Shown: one piece after another, positions 56,053 to 64,000 of the stretch
Numbering within the stretch: the stretch's first letter is position 1
How the letters are laid out: each line of letters begins with the position of its first letter
Source of the DNA: Bacteroidota bacterium
GTDB lineage: Bacteria > Bacteroidota > Bacteroidia > NS11-12g > UBA955
Direction of reading: 5' to 3'
DNA length: 64,000 nt
NCBI GenBank assembly: GCA_018333525.1
Contig: JAGXTF010000088.1
Coordinates: forward strand, 1-64,000
Made by a program: the position numbers and the translations under genes
The notes under the pieces: model-generated
Databases searched by the model: none
What the model was told of the DNA's origin: nothing
Seen by the model: only the letters and a program-made list of their open reading frames with translations

Positions 56053-56456
56053 TGTATTACAGAAATACAAAAAGAGAAATAATTTGTTTGGATGATATTA
56101 AAGAACTGGTGGATTCCTTCTATTCTAAAGTTCGTGAAGATGAGGTTTTGAGTCATATTTTTAATGATCGCATTCAGAATCGCTGGCCGGAACATCTCGA
56201 AAAAATGTACCTTTTTTGGCAAACGGTATTGCTTGAAGAACACACTTATCTCGGGAGTCCATTTTTACCGCATGCGCAACTTCCTGTTGGTATAGAGCAT
56301 TTTAACCGTTGGATGGAATTGTTTAATAAAACGGTGGATGAGAGATTCGCAGGAATTACAGCTACAAAAGCCAAATGGCAGGCAGAAAGAATGGCTGAAA
56401 TGTTTCATTCCAAAATTGAATTCTACAAAAACCATCATCTAAAACCTTTGAAATAA
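56049..56456 (+). CDS. Group III truncated haemoglobin
   Basis: 135 residues, the usual size. 'DDIKELVDSFYSKVREDEVL', 'FWQTVLLEEHTYLGSPFLPH' and 'GIEHFNRWMELFNKTVDERF' match TrHb3; His84 is the likely proximal ligand and Trp57 lies in the distal pocket region. Group III globins are linked to NO or oxygen chemistry. Placement as the last gene of an Rrf2-oxidase operon suggests NO protection of the oxidase or oxygen delivery. The 56457-56637 gap contains a small hairpin (56476-56495) without a T run. Confidence 0.9.
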   Translation: MMYYRNTKREIICLDDIKELVDSFYSKVREDEVLSHIFNDRIQNRWPEHLEKMYLFWQTVLLEEHTYLGSPFLPHAQLPVGIEHFNRWMELFNKTVDERFAGITATKAKWQAERMAEMFHSKIEFYKNHHLKPLK

Positions 56457-56637
56457 AAAAAGCGCATTTATTTATGCAGTTTCATTAAAAACTGCAAAAG
56501 TTATACTACGTCAAACCAGGCACGTTAACCGTTGACAAACATTCCGGAATTATCCTGAGATGGGTAATCAAGTCAATACCAGTCTTTCTGACAATTCCAT
56601 GACGAACCAATTGCTTAAATTCGAGTCTTATCATTGA

Positions 56638-59600
56638 ATGTCAAGGTTTTATTATTTATTTTTTATTGTTTTTTTTATTTTTAGTTCATCCAAAACTTTT
56701 GGTCAATGCACAATTGAAGGACCAAGGAATGGTTGTGTAAATGATATAATTACCTATACCATTAAATCTTCCGCTGCGCCTGCTTCATATAGTTGGAATT
56801 TTGGCACTTATGGAAATAGCAGCAATGCAGCTCCGAGTATTAAGGTTACGGCTACCGGATCCGTTACCATTACCTGCGAAATTACCATGTCAAACGGCAG
56901 CAAATGTAAAGACACCCATTTGTTAATGATTCAACCCAATCCGGTAGGAAAACTCGCCATAGATCCATCTTCCAATTTATGCGCGAATGGAAATCGTGTT
57001 TGTTTGAAAGATGCAAGTACAAAAGGTGCGGCTGATATTGAAAAAATAATTGTGTTGTGGTTTGACGGAAGTACATCCAAAACGCAAAAACCTTTGGGAT
57101 TGATGTGTCGTTCCTTTTCGGGTGCAGGCACATATTCCTACAACCTGGAAGTGGCAGATGCTTTCGGATGCAAACACAATTCCACAGCAACTGTTACCAT
57201 CAATCCATCACCTAAAATTCAGGGAAAATATTCATCCATCCCATATTGTGATTCAGTGCAGTTTTGTTTTGATGGTCTTACGAATGGCGGTACAACCGGA
57301 ATTACATATGAATGGTATAACAATCCCGGAAAATCTGTTATATCCACTAGTAACGTCATTTGTAAAACATATAAAGCAGGTGAATACGGTTCGTTTAAAT
57401 GCAAAGTAACCAACAGTTTTGGATGCCCGGATTCCTTTTATTTTTATGGCAGCGCACCGGTGCGAAAAATTGTGGCTAAAATAAGCGGAAGAAAATTTTG
57501 CAAAAAAGATATGACGCCATCCAATGCATTTTTTGCATCCAATGAATTTTTAAATTGGTACATCAATGGAAAGCTAATGGGTACGTATGATACGCTTCCA
57601 TTAAAAATGATTTCCCATGGCTGGAATTATGTGAAAGGCGAGCAGCTTCCACCATGCAAAGGAGTGGTATACGATTCTTTTTATGTAACAGATGTAACAG
57701 CATCAGGAATTGCATTTAATAACGTACGGGCAAAAGTTATTGATACCGTTTTTTTTCTGGATGTTGGAAGTTATTCCCCGGGTACAAAAATTTACAGATT
57801 ATGGAGTTTTAATGACGACGAGGCTGATTCCTGCACCACATCTATAAAACAGAATTTAAATCCATGGCAAAATTGCAACTACAGTTATGATAGTTTGGCC
57901 AGACATTATTACCATAAAAAGAAATGTTTTGAAGCAAATTTATATGTTTATGATAGTGTTTCAGGTTGCTATGATGATACCACGATTGAAGTGTATCGAT
58001 ATGATTATTGCAACGAGCTGATTTCGCCGGAGATAGTCTGTTTGGGGGATCCGGTTATATTTAGTATGACAAAAGCGGCATATTATAAGGCGGGGACTTT
58101 AAATTTTCTTTATACCGATACAGGTAATCCGCGAAATGTATATACGTTGAAACCCTCACCTGTTTTATTTTATACGTACAGTTCCGTTGGATATAAAAGT
58201 CCCATTTTTAAGCGCTTTTATTATGATGAAATTGTATGGAAAGACAGTGCCGGAAAAATAGTAATTGACAGCATGAGAAAGGACGGTTGGGTTTCAGATA
58301 CTTTTTTTAATGGCGTGTTGGTGAAATACAGGCCAAATGCCTCCTTCTCTCTTGTAAAACCGGGTCTCTGCCCACCATGGAAAACAACGCTTAAATTCAT
58401 GGCCAGTACCTGGGAGGATCCGGATACCATGGTGGTGAATTGGGGAGATACCATAGAATATTTCACCAATTATTCCGGGAAATTAGGCTATCTGGACAGT
58501 TTAAAGCACCAATATAAAAAGCCCGGTATTTATGATATCAGCGTGAAACTGAAGCCTAAACAAGGGTGCACCAATGAGTATTTTGGATTTTTGGGAATTG
58601 GCACCCATATGAATTTTACACCTGAATTAAATTGCAACTGGCGGAGGGTGAAGTTTAATGAAAGCGTAAAAATGTATGGGGATACCAATGAAATTCAGAC
58701 TGACTCCAATGAATTATTCTGGGATTTTGGAAATGGTACTTATGGAGTTGGTTCGGATCCGATTGCCAAATATTCCAAAACTGGCACATATAAAGTCACC
58801 TTAAAATATCTGAAAAAAGGTGGTTGCAGCGATTCATTTTCCCGGGATATTACGCTTAGCGGTCCGGTTGCTGCAATGAAAAATGCGCCAATTATTTATT
58901 GCAGCGAATTGCATACGTTTTATGATTCTTCTTACATGAGTGGAGTTACAAATGGCGATTTTATTACCAAAAGAATTTGGAATTTTGGCGATGGCACTGC
59001 CGATCTTTTTGGGACCAGTATTTCTCATATTTATCCAACAGGTGGAACCTATGTAATTCGTTTGGTTGTGCAAACCAACAAAGGTTGCAGCGATACCATT
59101 TATCAATCTTTAAAAGTATTGGGACCTGAAGTTTACGCGAAAATAGGCACCGATAGTTCGGGATGTCCTCCACTGTATATTCGGTTTGATAATTATTCTA
59201 AACAATGCGGCAATTATATCTGGCAGTTTGGAGATCCTATGAATAACATTTATTCCACGCATGCAGATACATCCGTGAGTTTTACTTACACCAAACCCGG
59301 TGTTTATTTTGCCAAATTAATTGGTGGCGATAGTTTTTTTAACCCAAATACCGGCAACCGGTATTTTTGTTCTGCTACCTATCCCAAAACAGGGGATAGC
59401 GCGCTGATGATAGTGGTATACCCAAATGCAATTACCGATTTTGAAATGCCGGATTCTGTATGTCCGAAAATGACATTTGAAATTAAGAATACCAGCCCTG
59501 TTCCTGTAAAAGAGTATACCTGGAAATTACCAAATTACACTCAAAATAATATTCCTTTTGGCAGTATTTATTACAGATTTGAAGATACCGGAACCTATGC

Positions 59601-60216
59601 TATCGGCGCATTTCCACAATTGGATACTTCCTATAAATTCTGTCCGGATTCTGCATGGAAAAAATTAAAGGTGGTACAGCATTTTACTTCATTTGTGCAT
59701 GATTGTAAAAAGAGTCATGCACCGGCCATTCATTTTAAAAATACTTCAGTTCCACAATCGGATATTTACCGGTGGACGGAAATGAATCCAGTAGATTCTT
59801 CACAAAAAGACCTGGCATATTCCAGGGATATCAATCTCCAGTATAATTTAGATACGGGGAAACATATTGTTTGCCTGAATACCACCGATTCTGCCTATTG
59901 TTATTATCGTTCCTGCACCACGCTGATTGTAAAGAATTATTTGGCCATTGCCAATGTATTTACTCCGGGAACGGATGGTTTTAACGATGTTTATAAAGTT
60001 CCATTTGACGGGTATCAGGATTTTGAAATGAAAATTTTCAATCGGTATGGGGAGCGGATATTTTATACCACCAATCCAAAAATATATTGGAATGGGAAGG
60101 TGGAAAACAAAGGTGCAGAGCTGCCTTCAGGCACGTATTTTTACCAAATAACCTTCAAAGAAGAATGTCATAAAGAAAAAACCATGATCAATGGTTCTGT
60201 GAATTTGTTGCGGTAA
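56638..60216 (+). CDS. 1192-residue PKD protein with CHU_C-type T9SS domain
   Basis: An N-terminal signal peptide ends at 'TFGQ'. The body has several PKD or PKD-like domains ('PASYSWNFGTYG', 'ELFWDFGNGTYG', 'KRIWNFGDGTADLF', 'GNYIWQFGDP') separated by longer cysteine-containing stretches of unknown fold. The C-terminus from 'AIANVFTPGTDGFNDVY' to 'NGSVNLLR' is a gliding-motility-associated CHU_C domain, the type B T9SS signal. Similar in plan to the protein at the start of the window but not tandem-repetitive. Probably surface-exposed. No clear promoter or terminator seen. Confidence 0.87.
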   Translation: MSRFYYLFFIVFFIFSSSKTFGQCTIEGPRNGCVNDIITYTIKSSAAPASYSWNFGTYGNSSNAAPSIKVTATGSVTITCEITMSNGSKCKDTHLLMIQPNPVGKLAIDPSSNLCANGNRVCLKDASTKGAADIEKIIVLWFDGSTSKTQKPLGLMCRSFSGAGTYSYNLEVADAFGCKHNSTATVTINPSPKIQGKYSSIPYCDSVQFCFDGLTNGGTTGITYEWYNNPGKSVISTSNVICKTYKAGEYGSFKCKVTNSFGCPDSFYFYGSAPVRKIVAKISGRKFCKKDMTPSNAFFASNEFLNWYINGKLMGTYDTLPLKMISHGWNYVKGEQLPPCKGVVYDSFYVTDVTASGIAFNNVRAKVIDTVFFLDVGSYSPGTKIYRLWSFNDDEADSCTTSIKQNLNPWQNCNYSYDSLARHYYHKKKCFEANLYVYDSVSGCYDDTTIEVYRYDYCNELISPEIVCLGDPVIFSMTKAAYYKAGTLNFLYTDTGNPRNVYTLKPSPVLFYTYSSVGYKSPIFKRFYYDEIVWKDSAGKIVIDSMRKDGWVSDTFFNGVLVKYRPNASFSLVKPGLCPPWKTTLKFMASTWEDPDTMVVNWGDTIEYFTNYSGKLGYLDSLKHQYKKPGIYDISVKLKPKQGCTNEYFGFLGIGTHMNFTPELNCNWRRVKFNESVKMYGDTNEIQTDSNELFWDFGNGTYGVGSDPIAKYSKTGTYKVTLKYLKKGGCSDSFSRDITLSGPVAAMKNAPIIYCSELHTFYDSSYMSGVTNGDFITKRIWNFGDGTADLFGTSISHIYPTGGTYVIRLVVQTNKGCSDTIYQSLKVLGPEVYAKIGTDSSGCPPLYIRFDNYSKQCGNYIWQFGDPMNNIYSTHADTSVSFTYTKPGVYFAKLIGGDSFFNPNTGNRYFCSATYPKTGDSALMIVVYPNAITDFEMPDSVCPKMTFEIKNTSPVPVKEYTWKLPNYTQNNIPFGSIYYRFEDTGTYAIGAFPQLDTSYKFCPDSAWKKLKVVQHFTSFVHDCKKSHAPAIHFKNTSVPQSDIYRWTEMNPVDSSQKDLAYSRDINLQYNLDTGKHIVCLNTTDSAYCYYRSCTTLIVKNYLAIANVFTPGTDGFNDVYKVPFDGYQDFEMKIFNRYGERIFYTTNPKIYWNGKVENKGAELPSGTYFYQITFKEECHKEKTMINGSVNLLR

Positions 60217-60353
60217 TTATTGCGTGAAATTACAATTATGGTGTTCAACAATTTCTATTATAAACAATCTTAAGTTCCGATATTTTATTTCTGGATTTTG
60301 CATCTTTTTTACTGTATGTTATTTTTCATTTATTGAGCTATTATATCAACATT

Positions 60354-60849
60354 CGACCCTTTCAGGGTCGCTGTACTTCTATGTAGAGAGTGTTTAAGAA
60401 CATTCGAATCCTTCGGATTCGTTTCCATTCATTTCATGTATTGTTTTCTTAATCCTGAAGGGATTACATGTCCTTAAAAAAAATAAGTACCTCCGGCGTT
60501 CGACCCCTCCAGGGTCGGGAAATCAGAGCAATGCTGTTCCAGCATTGTGCGACCCCTTCGGGGTCGCTGTCTTTTTACGTAGAGAGTTTTTAAGTACATT
60601 CGCATCTTCCGGATTAATTTACTTGAATTGCATGTATTATTTTCTTAATCCCGAAGGGATTATATGTCCTTAAAAAATAAAAGTTCATGGCTTTCGACCC
60701 GGAAAGGGTCGCATCTTCTACTTGTTGAGCAAAAAGAACATTCGAATCTTCCGGATTAATTTACGTGAATTGCATGTATTGTTTTCTTAATCCCGAAGGA
60801 ATTCCATACTCTAAAAAAAACAATATCGCATCCGACCCTGTAGGGGTCG
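60354..60849. repeat. Cluster of short palindromes in degenerate tandem units
   Basis: Three palindrome types recur. CGACCC..GGGTCG at 60354-60370, 60501-60517, 60550-60566, 60695-60711 and 60833-60849. CGAATCC..GGATT at 60405-60421, 60601-60617 and 60743-60759. TAATCC..GGATTA at 60450-60466, 60646-60662 and 60788-60803. Order and intervals are kept: successive units start 196 and then about 142 bases apart. No gene lies inside. Confidence 0.85.
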
Positions 60850-60850
60850 C

Positions 60851-60890
60851 ACAATGCTAACCCCGGGTCCCATCCCGGGGTTAGCATTGT
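60851..60890. repeat. Perfect 40-bp hairpin
   Basis: Arms ACAATGCTAACCCCGGG and CCCGGGGTTAGCATTGT, 17 bases each, perfect, around TCCCAT. It closes the palindrome cluster. A degenerate relative with GCAATGCT/AGCATTGT arms lies at 60529-60548. Confidence 0.85.
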
Positions 60891-60898
60891 GTTATGAT

Positions 60899-60942
60899 TT
60901 GTTTGGCGATTTTTTTGCAGCGGTAGCAAAAAAAATGACAAA
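60899..60942 (+). repeat. Dispersed palindromic hairpin element, copy 2
   Basis: TTTGGCGATTTTTTTGC (60902-60918), 7-base spacer, GCAAAAAAAATGACAAA (60926-60942). Same arms as the minus-strand copy at 5799-5852. It directly follows the 40-bp hairpin. Confidence 0.6.
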
Positions 60943-61083
60943 CAATGAAACGAACATGGTTTAAAAAGCTGCAATTAGAAATAGGTTAAATGAAGAAAAA
61001 ACAGAAAATGATAACAGCAATATATCTACAGCGGTATAATCATTTATATTTTATTCCGACGCTGTAAGGACCCCATATTCCCA

Positions 61084-61107
61084 AACCCCGGGTTTCAACC
61101 CGTGGTT
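61084..61107. repeat. Imperfect CCCGGG-type hairpin relative
   Basis: AACCCCGGGTT and AACCCGTGGTT around TC, followed by CGCAATGCAC. Core and flank resemble the perfect hairpin at 60851-60890. The remaining 60943-61270 sequence shows no gene. Confidence 0.6.
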
Positions 61108-61270
61108 CGCAATGCACCAGAGCTCTCCACACACCTGAATTATTACTGAATCATTTCTTAACTGTTGTATAAACAAAAACATACTGTGATGTGTAACAGG
61201 TAACACAATAATATTTCTGTAATCAAGTCTTAATGAATTGATAAGACAAGGAACAAATGCCGGTATCAAT

Positions 61271-61288
61271 GGGCAAATACATTTGCCC
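61271..61288. promoter_or_regulatory. Palindrome overlapping a -7 box before the phytase-like gene
   Basis: GGGCAAAT, AC, ATTTGCCC: 8-base perfect arms. TACATTTG (61278-61285), a TAnnTTTG box, lies inside it, 21 bases before the ATG. A protein bound here would block the promoter. Confidence 0.42.
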
Positions 61289-61306
61289 CGCTTAATTCAA
61301 ACAAAT

Positions 61307-64000
61307 ATGAAAAGACAAGTTCCTTCCCTGATCCTATGTTTTATGTGTATGCTTGGCATACATGTAAAAGCACAGATTAATCTGCTGCAGGATTACAAAA
61401 ACAATTATTCCGCTAACATCGGAACCTTTCAAAACGTCAAATTTCGCGAAAGCGGATTCTCCGGCATGTTCCCAATTGCCGGTACTAACGGAAAAGAATT
61501 CTGGATCTGTTCAGATCGCGGAGTGAACATCGACGCCGCAAATGCAAATCCTTCTACTTGCCGCCCTACCTACGACAAAATTTTCTCCTTTCCTTCTTAT
61601 GCACCAAAAATTCACCGCATCAGATTGAACGGAGATTCTTTGCAAATCATTCAGACCATAAGCATCAAACGTCCTTCAGGTACTGGTGCAACAGGTGTTT
61701 TAAATCCGGATGGATTTGGAAGTACATCTACAGAAAAAGCATCCACAGATACCGTATTAAATTGCGCCAATTTTAATTCCAAAATTGCTGCCAAAGATAT
61801 TTGGGGTATGGATGCCGAAGGCCTTGTTGTAGATAAAGATGGCAATTTCTGGATATGCGAAGAAAATGGTCCTACCATCTGGAAATTAAATAAAAATGGT
61901 GTTTTAATAAAACGTTTTACGCCATACGCCAATCTTTCCGGTGCACAGGCACAGGATGTTCAAATAGATGAAGTATTTAAATACAGAAAAAACAACCGCG
62001 GTTTTGAAGGAATTGCATTGGCTCCAAATGGAAAAATATATGCAATTATTCAAAGTCCTTTGTTGTATCCAACCCAATCGGTAGGTGAAAGCACAAGAAT
62101 ACATCGCATCTTGGAAATTGATCCTACCAACAATTCTACCAAAATGTATGCGTATTTAAATGATGGAATTATTGGCGCATCAGGTTCCAACCAAATTCGC
62201 CTCAAAGATTGGAAAATAGGAGATATGGCTGCAATTAATGACAGTACTTTTCTTGTATTGGAAGCTGCATCGCGCGGTACTTCCGATTACAGAAGAATTT
62301 ATCAAATCAATATTAATAGTGCAACCGCAGTTTCCTCCGGCTTATATGGTTCGTCAACTTTAGAAGGCCTTGCAGATGCAAGTGGCCTTGCCACTTATGG
62401 AATTGTTCCGGTGAAGAAAACACTTTTTATGGATCTGGATGCAAATGGCTGGCCATCCACTCTGGAAAAAGCAGAAGGATTGGCAATCATTAACGACAGC
62501 ACCATCGCCATTTGTAATGACAACGATTATGGTCAGATTTCAATTGGAGAAAATGGAATTGCAACAGCAACTTCAGTGGTAGGACATGTCTTAAAATATG
62601 GATTAAAAGGCAGCAATAAATTGCAGAATTTAAAATACAGCGGTCCGGTTTTATTTCAGGGAGTTTCTGCTCAAAACAGCAGCCAGAGTCCCTACATTTT
62701 GCCAGCAGAAGCGGGTTCAAATTATACTGCAATACTCACTGCGGGGGATAATGTAAATGGATATAAAATGGCTGGGATTCCAGATGGAATTGGCGCGTTT
62801 GACAATAACAACGGAACATTTACAGTGCTTTTAAACCATGAACTTGGCAACACTTCCGGTATTACCCGCGCTCATGGTTCAACAGGTGCTTTTATTTCAA
62901 AATGGAATATCAATAAATCGGATTTGTCTGTTAATTCCGGTGAAGATTTAATTAAAAATGTAAATCTTTGGAACTCAGGATCATCTTCTTATACACAGTA
63001 TGGCTATTCCAATCCATCCACACTTGCCAGATTTAACAGATTTTGTTCCGCAGATTTACCTGCCTCTTCTGCATTTTATAATGAAGCAACAGGTTTTGGA
63101 ACACAGGAATTAATTTATTTAAATGGTGAAGAAGCCGGTAACGAGGGACGTGGATTCGCGCATATTGCTTCAGGTACCAATGCAGGAACTACATGGGAAC
63201 TTCCAAGACTCGGAAAATTTTCGTGGGAAAATGCACTTGCAAATCCTGCAACCGGAAATAAAACGGTTGTTGCAGGAACGGATGATGCAACTCCAGGTCA
63301 GATTTATTTTTATATCGGAACCAAAACAAATTCAGGTAATGAGATCGAAAAAGCCGGTCTTACCAATGGCAAATTATTTGGTCCGGTTGTTTCAGGAATG
63401 CCAAACGAATCCAGCGGATCATTTGCTTCTCCTGGAACAACTTTTACAATGGCAGACCTCGGAAACGTGGAGAATATTACAGGCGCAACTTTGGAAAGCA
63501 ATAGCAATTCTGCAGGCGTAACACGTTTTCTGAGACCGGAAGACGGAGTCTGGGATCCTATGCATCCAAGCGATTTTTATTTTGTCACTACAAATGGATT
63601 CGGAAGCCCAAGCCGACTTTGGAAAATGCATTTTTCTGATTTGGATGATTTAACAAAAGGAGGCACTATTACCGCTGTTTTAGATGGCACTGAAGGACAG
63701 CAAATGATGGACAATATTGGTATAGATAATTCAGGACATATTTTTATTCAGGAAGATGTAGGAAACAACAGCCACAATGGAAAAATTTGGGAATACAATA
63801 TCCAAACCGATAGTTTGAAAGTCGTTGGAATACATGATTCCACCAGATTTCAAAACGGTGGAACAAATTTTCTTACCCAGGATGAAGAAGCATCTGGAAT
63901 TGTAGATGTTCAAAAAATTCTGGGTCCGGGTTGGTTCATATTAGACGATCAGGCACATTACGGCATTTCCGGTGAAGTAGTGCAGGGTGGCCAATTGCTC
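61307..64000 (+). CDS. Secreted phytase-like/PhoX-like fusion protein (3' truncated by window)
   Basis: The frame stays open from the ATG at 61307 to the window end (898 codons visible). A signal peptide (about 1-22, ending KAQ) is followed to about residue 420 by an esterase/phytase-like domain (PF13449 type): 'FSGMFPIAGTNGKEFWICSDRG', 'GMDAEGLVVDKDGNFWICEENGP', 'RGFEGIALAPNGKIYAI', 'KAEGLAIINDSTIAICND'. From about 460 the sequence resembles PhoX/DUF839 phosphatases: 'GIPDGIGAFDNNNGTFTVLLNHEL', 'RPEDGVWDP', 'DNIGIDNSGHIFIQEDVGN'. Both domains point to release of phosphate from organic esters outside the cell. The C-terminus, where a T9SS signal may lie, is not visible. Confidence 0.8.
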   Translation, partial: MKRQVPSLILCFMCMLGIHVKAQINLLQDYKNNYSANIGTFQNVKFRESGFSGMFPIAGTNGKEFWICSDRGVNIDAANANPSTCRPTYDKIFSFPSYAPKIHRIRLNGDSLQIIQTISIKRPSGTGATGVLNPDGFGSTSTEKASTDTVLNCANFNSKIAAKDIWGMDAEGLVVDKDGNFWICEENGPTIWKLNKNGVLIKRFTPYANLSGAQAQDVQIDEVFKYRKNNRGFEGIALAPNGKIYAIIQSPLLYPTQSVGESTRIHRILEIDPTNNSTKMYAYLNDGIIGASGSNQIRLKDWKIGDMAAINDSTFLVLEAASRGTSDYRRIYQININSATAVSSGLYGSSTLEGLADASGLATYGIVPVKKTLFMDLDANGWPSTLEKAEGLAIINDSTIAICNDNDYGQISIGENGIATATSVVGHVLKYGLKGSNKLQNLKYSGPVLFQGVSAQNSSQSPYILPAEAGSNYTAILTAGDNVNGYKMAGIPDGIGAFDNNNGTFTVLLNHELGNTSGITRAHGSTGAFISKWNINKSDLSVNSGEDLIKNVNLWNSGSSSYTQYGYSNPSTLARFNRFCSADLPASSAFYNEATGFGTQELIYLNGEEAGNEGRGFAHIASGTNAGTTWELPRLGKFSWENALANPATGNKTVVAGTDDATPGQIYFYIGTKTNSGNEIEKAGLTNGKLFGPVVSGMPNESSGSFASPGTTFTMADLGNVENITGATLESNSNSAGVTRFLRPEDGVWDPMHPSDFYFVTTNGFGSPSRLWKMHFSDLDDLTKGGTITAVLDGTEGQQMMDNIGIDNSGHIFIQEDVGNNSHNGKIWEYNIQTDSLKVVGIHDSTRFQNGGTNFLTQDEEASGIVDVQKILGPGWFILDDQAHYGISGEVVQGGQLL

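Noticed and set aside
60354-60890. CRISPR array
   Set aside because: The repeats are palindromic, of three kinds, and separated by similar and not unique sequence; no cas genes are present.

Overview
The window looks like a chromosomal segment of a Bacteroidota bacterium, probably a Chitinophagales/Saprospirales-like or related lineage (lineage is inference). Supporting signs are giant PKD-type surface proteins ending in type IX secretion (T9SS) C-terminal domains of both the 'PNP' type and the gliding-motility-associated CHU_C type, a GldM-like protein, delta-60, YHYH and LVIVD-repeat proteins, the absence of obvious Shine-Dalgarno sites, and repeated TAnnTTTG promoter boxes typical of the phylum. 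No phage, integron, CRISPR array or complete insertion sequence was seen. LAYOUT: 0-3.2 kb is the 3' part of a giant repeat protein. 3.3-6 kb holds terminators, one tRNA-Asp(GTC) and a minus-strand set of two LVIVD lipoproteins plus an outer-membrane protein. 6-13.8 kb carries nhaA, a ribD-led operon that ends in a stand-alone GldM C-terminal homologue, trmB/aat, a cyclase-family hydrolase and a GT9 glycosyltransferase. 13.8-17.7 kb is a tightly coupled three-gene Hsp70 operon with two unrecognised partners. 17.8-26.9 kb is housekeeping: rnz, ftsK-lolA, sucD, glutathione peroxidase, an Omp28-like protein with a Xer recombinase, a GT2 enzyme and a small unknown. 26.9-33.4 kb has two tandem paralogous Asp-box/VPS10-like T9SS cargo proteins behind a persulfide dioxygenase-rhodanese fusion, which is divergent from a TauE/TSUP exporter operon. 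35.7-39.2 kb holds a class II Fic protein with an HTH domain, and aconitase. 39.7-46.8 kb is a single 2365-residue PKD plus beta-helix T9SS protein. 46.8-47.7 kb is non-coding and repeat-rich. 47.7-52 kb carries more surface proteins (delta-60, lipoprotein, YHYH) and a TfoX-like protein. 52.0-56.5 kb is a respiratory operon: an Rrf2 regulator with three cysteines, a CcoN-like oxidase core, a CcoO fused to a second cytochrome c, two small membrane proteins and a group III truncated haemoglobin. 56.6-60.2 kb is a third PKD/CHU_C giant. 60.2-61.3 kb is a dense cluster of palindromic repeats. From 61.3 kb to the window end runs a secreted phytase-like plus PhoX/DUF839-like fusion that leaves the window. 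HOW IT FITS TOGETHER: the window alternates conserved core genes with secreted or surface proteins; seven proteins carry recognisable or likely T9SS signals, but no complete T9SS machinery is present here. The most interesting candidates are the Hsp70 triad, the Rrf2/oxidase/globin operon, the truncated GldM homologue outside a gld cluster, and the palindromic repeat cluster with a related hairpin in opposite orientation 55 kb away. All functional calls come from reading motifs by eye; no database search was run.
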